Assembly (NCBI GenBank): GCA_002633005.1
Contig: NMRA01000066.1
Location: 722,468 to 786,467 of the forward strand
Direction: 5' to 3'
Origin: Phoronis australis
Lineage: Eukaryota > Phoronida > Phoronidae
DNA: 64,000 bases
Part shown: in pieces, positions 23,461 to 36,124 of the stretch
How positions within the stretch are numbered: position 1 is the stretch's first letter
Layout of the letters: each line of letters starts with the position of its first letter
Notes under the pieces: model-generated
The model's database searches: none
Told to the model about the DNA's origin: nothing
What the model saw: the letters and a program-made list of their open reading frames with translations, nothing else
Program-made: the position numbers and the translations under genes

Positions 23461-25102
23461 TAGCACCGTGATGGTGATGCTGTTTTCACAAAGTAGTGTA
23501 TAATCACACTCTATTGTAGATTTGCATGCGTTTTGTATTCTTTCATGTAAACGCGTAACGAGAGTGAAGTACATGTACAAGAAGTAATATCCCACGAGAC
23601 ATTAAATTACATGTACGCGTATCGACCTCGACCTTCGGTCTCTGTCGATAAGCGGAATAATGTCCAGTGGGATATTTCTTCATCTACGCCAATCGAGGTA
23701 CGTTTCGTATTTATCCCACACGCATCAAATTCCTAAGTTTCTTTCATTTTTTCCACAATTTTTTTAAATACTTCACAAACTGTTCACGTGGCGGATCACA
23801 TCCTATATGTGTGTACTTGCGCGTTAGGCTGCACGTTTTCTTTAGTAAAAGAAACGGTAACGTTTTAAATGTGACAATTCATTACTTGAAAAGAGATATC
23901 AAAGATGAAAGCAAGGGTTACATTTCATTGAACTTGTAAAATCTCCTGAAAATAGTTAAATAACAACAATATTTTGTTATTGCAGTTACCGAGGAATCGG
24001 CGCCTGAGTTGCAGACGATAAAATATTTAGCAATTGAAAACTGAGACAGATCTGTCATAGAATGAACATTCCTGTTACGATTAAGACCTGATTGTATGTT
24101 GAGCGTTATTTACAGTTGTACACTGCTATAATTTTATTACTTTAAACTATTTTCCGAAAGTTTGGTGATCGAACCGGCTAACGACGTCGAGACGACACAG
24201 ACCTACCTTTTGAACTTTCCATGTCACAGGTCACTGTTGAAGTAGTGCGGGAGGTGAATACGGAAGACTTTATTACATGGCCGTATTTCGTTCGACAGAT
24301 TCAACACGTATGGGATAAAAACTAGGAATTACAAGACCCGTCATATGAATATGCTTGAAAACTAAACGACATATTTAATAATCAAAAATACAAGGGAACG
24401 TAGTTTGCGAAATAGCAAAGGGCATTCATGAATAAATGAATCCCAAATGAGTGAACGTCTGGTATAATGAAAGTTTCTCTATAGTGTACTGTCTCATGAC
24501 CTGGAATTGAAAGTAATTAAACTTTAGCATTCCGTCAATTGTAGCAAATAATGAGATTCATGGAACTCTGACATAAATCCTATTATTTGGGCAAATACCA
24601 TTAAACAGCCCTTCATCCGTCATATCCAACTACTAGTTAGTTCTTACCAAGCCCGATGGTAGCGCTGCTTGTTCTTTCTCTCCAGCTTCCTGTTGGTACA
24701 GCCTCAAGCAACAGCACATTCACTCGTAAGTTTTCGTAATTAGACAATTTTGTACCTCTCCCACCCTCCCTACTCTGGGTCCCGCAAAATCTCAAGTCAA
24801 TCGATTTATACCTTTCCCACGCTCTCTCCCTTTTGTCGAACAAAATCTGCTGTTGGTTTTTGTTGTTTTTACAATCACTGCTGGTACCTCCTTCAAACCC
24901 GGAGTGTGTTACCGTCCAGCAAGAACCGACGTCATTGGCTAGCGACCCGACCTGTACTCGAGCGTCCGTCCCTGCAGCTTGCTTCTCTCCACCCCGGTCA
25001 CAGCTCTCGGCACATACCGAGCCACAACACCACGTCCCTTAAAATATCTCTTTTTGTCACTCCGGCTTGTCTGCTCACTCAGCTTGTCCGGAACCTCAGG
25101 TG
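23461..25102. other. no gene recognised
   Basis: A string of overlapping short open frames on both strands between 24640 and 25100 comes from a locally C-rich sequence. No domain, RNA gene or repeat boundary is supported. Confidence 0.35.
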
Positions 25103-25316
25103 TACCCACTTGGTACTGTATATGATATTTGCCCATTTGGCAGTTTGTACCCATAATTGAATTTGCCGTTTTGCTCGACCCACTTGGTAGGCAATCGGCC
25201 AAAACCCATTTGGTATTATGTACCCATTTGGTACTATGCCAACCTGTGCCACTTAGTATCTGGGTATCGTAAATGTGTGTGTTATCTCTTGTAATTAAGG
25301 AACCCATCTGGTTCCT
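25103..25316. repeat. cluster of ACCCAYTTGGTA motifs
   Basis: Seven variants of the word ACCCA(C/T)TTGGTA occur in about 210 bp (near 25103, 25133, 25179, 25204, 25222, 25247 and 25302), unevenly spaced. The central CCAnnTTGG is nearly palindromic. It is either a decayed minisatellite or a binding-site cluster. Confidence 0.5.
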
Positions 25317-25744
25317 TCCGTGAGATATTTACTTGTAGAGCTGTGACCCTGAAATTTCCAATACAGCTTAAAATATATATTATTCTTATTATTTTATTTG
25401 TCCCCAATAATTGTAAAGTGAACGAAGGACAGGTGTCAGTGCAGAACGTCTCTTGTTGTGCGCTGTCTAGTAATCTAAACTAGTCAGGAGCTTGATAGAA
25501 ACAAAGCTGGTCTCACAAAGTGGGCATTTATTTTGTGCTTTAAAACATGAATGCTAATAATTCTACAGTTGGTGTACATTTTCCTCTCCAAGTCGAGTAT
25601 CAGTTCATGGTTTACACCATCAAAGATCAGCTTTGAGTGATAAGAGGCAAATCTTCCAAAAATTAAAGTCGATTTTAAACTCCTATTCAACTTGCCGATG
25701 CAATGGTTAAAAAAGTCTGTCTAAGAAGGAAAATTATTCACAAT

Positions 25745-25945
25745 ACTGAGTGGATAAGGTAATCGAAACCCGCATTTGTCACCAGATTACACCTATGGAA
25801 AACTTTGTTTCCACCAGGAGGTGCTTCTTTTTGACAACTGAAATACATTGAAAGCGGAAAGCAGTTGACAAATATGAGGTCGTTCCTGTAATAAGGTACT
25901 GTAGGCATATGTAAATCAGACCCTGTTTTTAATAAATGCCATGAC
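25745..25945 (+). repeat. dispersed repeat C, partial copy
   Basis: Parallels 22925-23105, sharing AACCCGC.TTTGTCACCA.ATTAC, CTTCTTTTTG.CAACTGAA and GAAAGCAGTTGAC, followed by TCGTTCCTGT.ATAAGGTAC. Confidence 0.7.
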
Positions 25946-28310
25946 CGGTCGAGGCTGCACATTTCATTGGCTTTTTGAAAGACAACATTTGCGATGGTGT
26001 TAAGGAATGACGCAGATAAAAGTACGATTTCTATGTCTCTGGTGGCATTATTTTGGGTAAATCTAAGTATTTGCTGTCGCGACAGTTTTTATGACATTGT
26101 ATTGATGACCACGCTATAAACACGCCACATCAAATCTGCATGTCAAAACCGCTACCTACATGTACTCGCACATGTAGTATGGTATGAATGAAATTATTTA
26201 CTAGCTGTAACTACAAGTCTGTAAAAAGGAAATTAGTGATTGGAAAAACAGAAAAGTTCTACGTCGTCAAAATCGATGGTAACCCCTCTCAAGCTCCTTT
26301 TCCCTAGCTTTACATAGTCGCAAATTCCAACATTCCGGTCGTTGGCGATTTACCCCGCGCCACGATAACCCAAGGCATTCTAACCCTGTAAATTAGTGGG
26401 AGTCACCGTTTATCGTTTTTTTACGGTCATGCGGTGAGACCAGCTTAAAAATTAATTTTATTCCAAAACAGATTCCCCTTTAGTTATCAGTCACCTAAAT
26501 TTGTAATGTTCGAATTTCCCTGATACTCTCCACATATCCCCATGCATTCAAGCGAGGCACGTGATCACATTAGCATTACACGTGTCCCGCACCTACAGAA
26601 AGTTCCGTACACCTGGTAGAGCTCAGTGGCTCTCAGGCAGCTGGGAAAATCTAGCGAAAGTCACGTGTTCACATTTAAAACACATGTACGCGGTAATATC
26701 AGGCGTACTCTCACAAACTCTTGCTTTTTAGCGGGGTCCTAGCAAGGTCTTAGCGTTATTGAACTCTTCCCTGGCTGTTCCTTGACGCCACGTGCAATAC
26801 GTTATTCCACCAAACGACGGATGCGTTCGATGCAGTTGCTGCAACCTTTGCGTAACGTTTTCGCAGCCTTTCTCTCATCATTGTAAACGATTACTTCTAT
26901 GGCAAATTCATGCGTCTTTTATTAAACCTTCTTGTCCCAATATTTTGAGTGTCCGACCCGACAACATCCTTAAGTTTCGTCCCATACTCTTTTGTACAAC
27001 CTCTCTCCATTTTGTACCGGCACATTTCTAGCACCAAACCTAATCCATCCTCGCTGTTGATCACCTTTGCTTCGAGATAAATGACTGTATAGCTCAGAAT
27101 ACATGTTACTAATTAACATTTTTGTGTTGGTTCACAGTTATTTGGTCTCGTGACTGTCATATGGATCCTCCACAATTGGAGATGCTCTTATGAAAACTTT
27201 CCCCTTGTTATTATTCGCATTTTAAAAATGTGATGCTGATATTGTATATCATTGTAAATGCTCCATGTAGTTGTTTGTATCATGCTGGTTTATGCATACA
27301 CCTAGTGAGCTTGGTGTGATCCTGATCTTACAGTACTATACAAATCAGTCTCTTTTTATGCAGCGGCTGTTGTGTAACAACATTTGGTAGCTGTCATGTG
27401 TTCTACTCCCATTTTCACTGAACCGTAAGGTCCGATATAGTAGTATGTATATCGATTGCTAAAAGTGATCTAGTAATTGATTATTAGTTATCTTATGTTT
27501 GAAAACGTTTTTCTGTTATTGAACTTGACAAGATTCAGATGTACTCAATCCAGTTTAATGTCACTAGTATGAATGGGTGCTGTACGTTCACAAAGGGTGT
27601 GCAATTGTTGTTACTGAAATGTTGAAAATGAATTGATGTTTCATTACTGTGTCCTTTATACAACGGTCGTCGCCGAAAACACCTTCAGAAATGTACTGTT
27701 AATATAATGATAACAAACAGTACAAAAGAAAGCCGTAAGAATCTTTAAATTTACACTGGTTTCTTTTGTACTGTTTTTTCAATTTAAAAATTGAAATCTA
27801 AAGAAAGGCGCGAATCTATTGTCACAATGAAAATGCGTGCGTATTTTCACATAATTGCCTATATTGTATATCAGGTGTGCAAAAAGGTTAGCTACTTTTT
27901 AACAAGTAATTGACCAACAGAATTCGTTCAAATTTTTCAAAATGTATTTTCAGGGTGTCATCAACAAGTCTGGAGAGTGCTGTATCTCAGAGAATAATAA
28001 AAAGGTATGGAAGTACTGTGAAACTCAAAACAAATGAATTGGGTGAAAAATGCAATATCAGTGTCACTTTCATCGTGTTCATACTGGTTCCGACGGGTCA
28101 AGAAGTAAGGACATTTGGGGTAGCGTTCCGTAGACTGAGGCTCCTGCCAGAAAAGCAAGATGGAAAGAACTCGCAAAATCACGCGAGGGATAAGCAAGTG
28201 CTGTTCAAGGAAGTACTAATTTCCCACTGGCAGGCGACTGATGCAAGACTTAGCATCATTTTAATTTGAAAATGAAAGTCAAACACCAAGTTCAAGCAGA
28301 AAGCAAATGT
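25946..28310. other. intergenic, no gene recognised
   Basis: Unremarkable AT-rich sequence. Open frames at 26792-27031 and 27910-28269 have no domain, and the second lies in the region downstream of the minus-strand ligand gene. Confidence 0.4.
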
Positions 28311-28316
28311 TTTATT
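28311..28316 (-). terminator. polyadenylation signal AATAAA of the secreted-ligand gene
   Basis: Minus-strand AATAAA begins 39 bases after the TGA of the gene ending at 28355, a normal distance for a compact 3' untranslated region. Confidence 0.7.
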
Positions 28317-28354
28317 GCCATTTGATCATTAGACAGCTGGAACCTCGTTGGAAA

Positions 28355-30087
28355 TCAATGATAACTACAGCTGCAGCACTGAACTTTGAACCATTTCCAC
28401 CTGAAGACCGGTGGTTTTATCGGCTTGTTGTAGAGGCGGTGGCAGCGGACGCGAACTCGAACTGCCTTAGTCACCGTTCTGCATGTGCCGAATTTGTATC
28501 GGGTGCAATAGGCAAGGCAACGACGTCTGAAACATAAATTAAAGGCTCGGTAGGGCGATTCACAGACTAGGGAGCGTCACTCGAGTGTGGATGCTTGCTA
28601 GGAGATCACGTGCTTCGCGTGTAATGAATGCCGTTTTCCCGCGAAGACTTGCCAATCAAAATACTAACCTTACTGAACGGACCCTAGACAACACTAAAAT
28701 ACAAAAAATCGAGGCACATCTCTGGAAACAACGTTTTCTAGTAATTATCTGTAACTATAGAGCTGGTTTTATCGTTTCATTACCGAGAAATGTGTAAAAA
28801 GTCAAACCAAAAGATGAATATCAAATAGAAAATGGGTTGAACTGCAACGCTTTGACACCATACGTAATCAGATGATATCTTAAAACATAAGATTACGCAA
28901 AACAACTAGCATAATTAATTCTGGTCAGCACGTTCCAACCATATTTCTCAAGGAAAAGTCAATTGATTGCTAGCTGAAAAGAATTTGGTTGATTCTTTTT
29001 TCAATCCAGCGTCATCTGATAACAGCTGAAATCAGTCGAGCTTCTTTTTATCAAGTGTTACTGGGTTTTCGCTGTGTAACGCAAATTTCAAAATGAGTCG
29101 GACGCAGACCAAAACCTTCCATTTACTATATTTTTGACCGTATATGTACTAGTTGTTATTTTTCTTACCCCGTATATCGGCATCTGGTCGTCAGCAACAC
29201 GTTTGGAGAAGAGATGTAGCATTGGCTGTAACCTGAAGAGGCTGAATAGGGGCCATTCCGAAATCGGCGTACCACTGTGAAGCAATTGTTGCAGAAATCA
29301 TGTTTAAGTCGTCGAGGACCACGTTTACTCTCGTCAACCTCCTCTTCGGTGCCATCGTATTGGCCTTCATCGTTAGCCTTCTCCACTCCTTTCTCGACCT
29401 CCAGCGTTTCATCGTCATCCACAGGCTCGTCTACTCCTCTTTCAACCTCCAACATTTCTCTCTCATCGTCTGCTACTTGCGGTGCTTCCTCTGGTTGAAT
29501 TTCCATGTCGTCTGCGTGCACGTGAACTACCAGCAGCAGACCCACAGAGAGCAGCAGCCACTGGAAGTAAAGTACATCACGGTCAAAAACAACTTTGGAA
29601 AACCTCTGTTTTGGTTCATTTTTCTGGCGGTACACTCTTTAATCAGCCGAGTATGCTTCCTTGTTACAAAAAATGAATGCATCATAAATTATGTCAACGG
29701 GATTTATTGCAGTTTGTGTTTTGCGATTTTGGCTTCACCTAATTACACATGTAGCACTGTTTCGATACAAGCCATTATAAAACCCCATATTTTCAAATGC
29801 ATGCTATGATTAGAAAAACTGATGCAAACTTTTTCAAAAGAAATTATTAAACATCAAACTGTGATTTGTCTGCTGTAAAACACTGTCTTAACCGTGGCGC
29901 CAAAATAAATTCAACCGATGTACAAGAATGCAAAGCGACTGAGATTAAAATGTTAACCATTCATGCAACTAACGAAGTGTAATGCCGACCAAAAAGTCAC
30001 ATAAATTTCTAGTTACTTGCAAAAACGTTACTTTGAGAAACAAAAAAAACCTACTTTTTGTGCTTTCGCACTTACCATATGTTTCAT
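28355..30087 (-). CDS. secreted cystine-knot ligand precursor, noggin/Trunk/PTTH-like, 191 aa
   Basis: Three coding exons on the minus strand: 30087-30076, 29560-29169 and 28526-28355. The donors are ATATG|GTAAGT and ACGGG|GTAAGA, the acceptors TTCCAG and TTTCAG, and phases 0 and 2 match. Residues 1-20 (MKHMWLLLSVGLLLVVHVHA) are a signal peptide whose core is created by the first splice. Residues 21-82 are a very acidic prosegment with a duplicated LEVE(R/K)GV. Residues 83-88, KRGPRR with the preceding Ser, form a basic processing site. The mature chain (89-191) is strongly basic and has 11 cysteines (94, 97, 118, 131, 138, 142, 150, 163, 185, 186, 188). The end, alternating V-R-V-R-V-R-C, then FRWKWFKV and CCSC, resembles the last strands and Cys-x-Cys end of noggin and of insect Trunk/PTTH. 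The odd cysteine count suggests a disulfide-linked dimer. Exon structure is firm; family placement is inferred, and the N-terminal NDLG-type motif of noggin is not evident. Confidence 0.8.
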
Positions 30088-30174
30088 GGCGAATTTGTGG
30101 AAAGATGGAGCGTCAATTCGTAAACTGTTGTGTTGCTCTGAGTAGAAGATTTGGGCAAAGTGATAAAGTGTTGG

Positions 30175-30184
30175 TATTTATATA
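30175..30184 (-). promoter_or_regulatory. TATA box of the secreted-ligand gene
   Basis: Minus-strand TATATAAATA lies about 90 bases upstream of the ATG at 30087. Initiation about 30 bases downstream would give a leader of roughly 60 nt. Confidence 0.5.
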
Positions 30185-30187
30185 ATT

Positions 30188-33100
30188 TTCATGCGACATA
30201 AGCATGACGTAAACAAATGACCCACATCTTTAAGGGCATCTCAAATCTGCCACAGCAATAAATTTACAGGCACAATAAATGTAATTTCACTCGACTGCCA
30301 TTATACATGTACTTTAACATGATGGATTTTTACTGTAAATTTTAACGCAAATAGAATTCCCATTGCCTTTAATCTTAATGCGTTCTTGACAACATGTGTA
30401 ATTTAAATAGACAAGATCAGTTTTACGAACGAAAACCTGGAAATATTTGGGTTATTGTTGGACGGGAAAGACTTCATGAAATTATTGTTTTCTGACCAGA
30501 GCTACAAAACAAAAAGCTTCGGTGTATTTTCGTGTTCGCCAATCCCACAGCTTTCTGCAAGACATTCGCTGAAGTCAAGGGCCCCAGTTAAATTAGCTTC
30601 CCATACGGGAAACCTATCAGGAGATCTCATACAGTAGATGTCGGTAGATAAGCGTCTCCAAAGTTCTTTTTTTATAATAAAGATAAAAACAAGCATTAAT
30701 GGTAACCACCTGACGTACAAAATACAAGACACGAGAATAAAGTAATCTACCATTCATCACGTGATACTGGAATCCAACAGTGTTTAAGTACGCCCGCTGA
30801 GGGCCTGTATTCGATGTCACGTTTTGACTGGTCTCGTAAAATCACGTTTCTCATCGACATTGTCACTTTAACGTGCTAAAAAGTTTGTTCTTTTCATCAT
30901 ACTCATTCAGGTGTAAAAATTGAACATTCATACATTGATCGTGTAGCATAAAAAATTTTGAGGTGCAATTTAAATCGTTAATGTGCTTTGCCTGGTAGCA
31001 ACCGATTTTTATGACTTTAATGTTAGCGTCCCCTGTCAGGTGAATGAAAAATGCCACAGAAAACTGTTATCCAAAAAATACTTGTTCATGTCGTTCGTAC
31101 TTCAATTTGAAAAGCAATCCACAAAATGAGCAAACAGGTAATTTAACAAATCTTGCATCTTAAAACATTTCTTTGTTCATACGGTTTTTTAATATTAATT
31201 TTATTTTTCATTTTAAAATTTATTTTATCTGTGAAATTGAAGTCTCCGTCTCAACGTGAACTGTGCTACATTACAGACAGGGATGAAAGTCCTCACTTCA
31301 TGTGGTCATACCAATAATCAAAAAGCATCAAATACATTTTAATTTGTGCCCAATCGGAATATCTCGAATACTTCCGTAGCATCAACTCGGCGATGTCTCA
31401 GGGGTGTACCAGATGAGTCGAGTGTACTGCATCCTCTCAAAACCTGCAAATGTGCACGTATTTTGATTCAACGTCTCTGAGACGACGACTCTCCCTCATT
31501 ACCATGACAATTTAACTGGAAATTGTCACGTTTTCACGATTAGGAGGTCGACAAGAGGGTCGTCGGGATTTAAATGTTGCTTGATAGAAAATCTGGTGGA
31601 GAACGCGCGTTTAAAAAATGCTTAGTTCCCTATGTAACTAGACCCGGCTGTTAGTTTGATATTTTCCTGTTAGGCAGTAAAAATTATTATTTATTAACAA
31701 GGACATAATAATCGGTTGTGTTTGCTTTCTGCGTGATAGCGTTAAAGTACATGAACACCAAAATTAGAAAAATGCTGTAGAAATCTTGAGAAATGATGTT
31801 AAAGATATCAGTTTTAAATGTTCACGGTGATGCATTTCTTTTGATTGCAAACGATCTTAACGCTGTAACTGGTAACACTTTCCATTACATTCAAAACGAC
31901 TCATCAGTTTTTACCCTTAGATGACTGGTGTGATTCAGATACAAGTAACTATAACTTGTCATCTGAAGGCGAAGTAAAGATAATGAATGATAAAAATTAG
32001 TTTAAAAATCACAGTCACAAATGTGTTGCGAGATCAACGTTTAGGTATGTAACAGTAGTGCTTCAGACGAAGCAGATGAGTTCTACTCTTCGTCTAATGA
32101 TGCGTGAAGGTCGTGCTGTGGATTATCTTCTATCGTCATCTGATTCATTTGATTTTGTGTGAGACTTTAACGTGGAACGTGCAAGCTAATTTTCGCATTG
32201 CTGGGTAAAATAAGTTACTAGAAACAAAACACATAGCGACAATGTGAATATGAAGTAGGTTGAAAATTGCCAAAGGTTTTAAGAACGAGTTTTGTGTCGA
32301 AAATCATCCGTTGTAAATCATTCAATCGTATTCAGTAAGTGTCGTGACGCGGTGTTGGGAAATAAAAGCACAGTGATGTGGGTTATGTAAGCCCCCAAGG
32401 TACATGTACGTCATTAGTGCAAAGGTCACCTATTTGCAGATTTTTTGTTTTCACATTTACACGTTGTCAATGAAGAGAACTGCTCTTTGTGTAGGGTAGA
32501 TGATATTCAAACAGCAGTGTCGTTTATATAGTTCTTGTTATATACATGTATTAGCATAGTTGCAAATATGCATACATTTGGCAGTTTCGTAGTAAGATGA
32601 TTATATTGATAATAGGGCAAATTATGATACGCATGAATATGATTAGGCTATTAAATGCAAGGCTGAAAAGCGCGTTCAATACTTATCAACAAGTTAGGCG
32701 AATGATAATATAATTTAACAAAAATGGATGGTTAGAATATTTTGAAAAAGAATGGCAAATCTTCACAACCATATTCTAGCACAATATTTAGTATACGATA
32801 TACGCAGGTTTCGTGTGTGCGTGTGCGTGAAACGTATGAATATGTCTCAGTCAGCTCTAGATGTACTAGTTACGATCGGTGATACATGTACATTTATATA
32901 ATGACTTGTTTCCGTTGTGTAATCACTTACTGTGCTAGGACTTGTTTATAAACGCATGTATTTACGCATGCGTAGGGGAAAGTTGCATGCTATACATGCG
33001 GATTATCCTCGTGCCTATGGCAACATTTCGTATAATGCTCTGTCAACTAATTTACAAAAACTGGAATTCAAGTATTGATGAAAAACATGAATTTGAGGAA

Positions 33101-34100
33101 CAGAAAACGGGCATAACAACTCAAAATGGATTAAGAGACTTCTTCTGTAATAATGTTATACAGTGATGTGCACACAGCTCTGTTTTATTCAAAATGTGTG
33201 TGGACGCGTTTGTTGATTACTTACATTTTTAAATATCTACTTTGATGTAAATGAGAACTTATTACCTGAAATGTTGCTCTTTGCCTGTGACATGGTTGAG
33301 TGGGTATTTTAGCACCCAATTTAAAGCAACACATTAACATTTTGTTACCGTTACTTTCTTACAAGGCATCAAATAGATCATAAAAATACCACATCATGAG
33401 TCCTCCCTTCGCCGCCTATCTGCAACGTACTATTTTCAAGAGCTCCACCTTGAGGTAATCCCTACCGAGGAATATTGAACCCAGCAAAAATCGTCAGACA
33501 CTTCTCGGGATATTTCTCATTTTCTATTGGATGGTTTGTAACGCACTAACGATTGCATACACATAACATCCTGATGAAGTTTACCGAAATTGTCGTTTTA
33601 TATGAATACTGTGCTGGTTGGCGTATGAAAGTTTATAAAGTTATTATTTTGTTTTTTTTTTTAATGACAAAATCAAAGTATTTAATATGCCACTACGTTA
33701 ATCTGGACGCAAACAACAAAAAAATTGCCTCATCAAGCACAAAAATCTAGTTTTAAAATCAAATGAATTCGTTCAAAATGTGGCCGATTGTTATCGAAGA
33801 TTGCTCTTGAAATCTTTGTTAAACGGGTATGCCCAATGGTTATGGCAAAAAGGTTTGGACATTTAAAGGATATTCTAGAATCGAGTGTGTGCAATTGGAA
33901 TTCTGAAAGCAGCAGTTGAGAGTTGGAAATAACTGTTCAAATCATGTTGTCTTGGGAAAACTGGGATGATATCCAATTCATGTCAAATTGGTTGTTAAAC
34001 TGTTATGGCTTTGGATTGGAATGGTACAATCTGGGAAATGGCTGCGAATTTTTTTAGCAGCAAATTAATTTTTTTTTTGCCAGACTTGAACTTTGCTGGG
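30188..34100. other. intergenic, nothing recognised
   Basis: Nearly 4 kb of AT-rich DNA with no supported exon, RNA gene or repeat boundary. An acidic, stop-riddled stretch near 32040-32160 could be a transposase N-terminus relic but is too weak to call. Confidence 0.4.
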
Positions 34101-36124
34101 AATTGACCTATCGCCAGGATTATGACGGACGGCTTAAGTGACCAATCAGAATGCAGCGTTTCCAAACCGCCATTTCACCCGACAAACCACACGCAGTCGA
34201 GTAAAACTTATGTTAGTCTATAGCTCAAGAAATTGTCCGCTAAGAATGGGGAAACGGTGTTGATATGGCGTGTGTAGAACCGACAGCCCTTATGCTGCTC
34301 CAGAATAATATCCCGAAAAATGATGTTGAAAGCGTTAACTATGGATCAAACTGTACGGCCACACGAACAGCTAAACTTAGCTTGATAACTCGAAGGCTAT
34401 TATAAACACAAATATATTACTTCCAAGATCCGCATTTTTCAGCTTGGTAGCTATGGTGCAGGGCTATCTCAGATTTTGACTCCCGAGTTGACTACGTCTA
34501 GCAGCCTTTGTCTCGGCACCTGCTGGATCTCAGCAATCTAGCGGTAGTCCCCAGAAATTGTTGTTTTCAAGGACATTTTATTTTATGTTTTTCTTATTTA
34601 TTTCAACCTAATGGACATTATTTTGTTTCGTGTCAGGGGTGCATTTTTGTTATTCATAAACCGTAAGCTGGCGTTCAACTGAACTTCTCTCCCGCGGTCA
34701 AAGTTCAGAGATTCGATCGGAGCAGGGAAGGGCACTGGATTACTGCCGGATCTCAAAGCCTTGGTTGAACTGTTGTCACTAAAAACAAACTGTTGAATTA
34801 CTTCTTGACGTGTACCTCTAGTATACACTATTTCTGTAGAGTTATAGAGAGCTCATTTTGAAGTTGTTCAAACATGATATTTAGATTTATGAAGCTTTAA
34901 AAAAGAATTTGAATTATTTTTGTAAATACCCTATTTTTGCAACTACCACACCAGACTTGTAATCTTTTGTAACCATACCACGACTTAGTGATCATGCTAC
35001 CTTCAAAATTAAATAAAAGCTACCTTTATGGAATGAAACTATAAAAAATGCCAAGTTAATAAGAAGGCAGGCCTAATATAAACGTCTTAATGGTGCAAAC
35101 GGACAATTCCATAGGCGGATTTAGGGGGGGGGGGGAGGNCCCTTGGTTGCCGCAAGCAAAATGAAACAGCAAGAGCGTGAGGAAATATTAAGTTCAGTAA
35201 CTAGGACCGGTAGCGGAAGAGGGGGGCTCAGACCCCAGATCGCGGGAGAATCGTGTTCCTGATTTTTTAGTCCACCGATAGATTTTCTGAACAGAAGGTC
35301 CAACGGTCTACATCCCTGGCCCCTGCAACTTTCGGGCCGCCTGTGCACATACAATAACACTTTGCCCAATTCCACGAGGCAACATATGTTGGCCCCCCTG
35401 TGGTACCCTAGATCCGCCACTGAATTCCAGGCATTAATTTTACTTAGACACCGACAGCCCTAGACCTACAGGAGCTAACTGTTTGGGCAGGACGAGATGA
35501 GTATGTACCTGAGCTATGAACCTGAATTTTTTTATCAAAATATTTCGTTACAAGATTAGAAAAGCGTAAACAGTGCTATCGAGTCGACCTAGTCAGACAC
35601 TATAGTGCATGTGTTGTCTGTAGTCTATGACCTACTTGACTCCAGGAGTCCAACCAGTTGTGACTTACTTTTCATTTGGCGAAATTTAGCAGACGACAGA
35701 AGAAAAATATCGGTGAATCTTCCCTGATTTTATTCGAAAGATCATGAAATCTATGGAATCGTACAGATAATTCGACTTTAAGGTACATACCCAGCTTTAC
35801 ATAAACATATCGTATCAGTAGCCTTGTCATTTGTCAGGTGAAGGTGGCCCCGAGGCCGAGGGATTCTTCGGATTTTCGCTGGTTCCTCGAGCACTTATTT
35901 TTTCATCGTCACCTTTACAAATTCCCATATCATGAACGTACGATTCACTGTTGAAAGGCACCGCTTCTTGTCTCTGTCGACGCGTTTTCAAATAGTACAA
36001 AAACACTCATCGATTCCACTAGGAACGTCGTTTAGCGACAGTGTATTTGCCTCTGTCATCTTGTTCGAATGTCGGATATCACGTGACTTTTCGCATAGGG
36101 GCGGAGCTTGCGATAGGTCAATTT
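34101..36124 (-). mobile_element. 2.02-kb TIR element, copy 2 (inverted)
   Basis: Reverse-oriented counterpart of 7319-9379, bounded by AATTGACCTATCGCC and TTGCGATAGGTCAATT. It carries the same nested hAT-like MITE. Small indels and many substitutions separate the copies, and no transposase is visible. It contains an ambiguous base at 35139 next to a long G tract. Confidence 0.8.
35110..35422 (-). mobile_element. hAT-like MITE nested in TIR element copy 2
   Basis: Plus-strand ends CATAGGCGGATTTAGG and CTAGATCCGCCACTG are the reverse of the 8029-8355 copy. AATTC is present immediately outside both ends, the visible remainder of a target duplication that is partly lost in the other copy. Confidence 0.7.

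Noticed and set aside
24639-25307. Large overlapping frames on both strands
   Set aside because: Explained by C-rich composition and the ACCCAYTTGGTA cluster, which suppress stop codons.
29300-29809. 169-codon plus-strand open frame
   Set aside because: It is the antisense of exon 2 of the secreted-ligand gene, whose acidic repeats keep the opposite strand free of stops.
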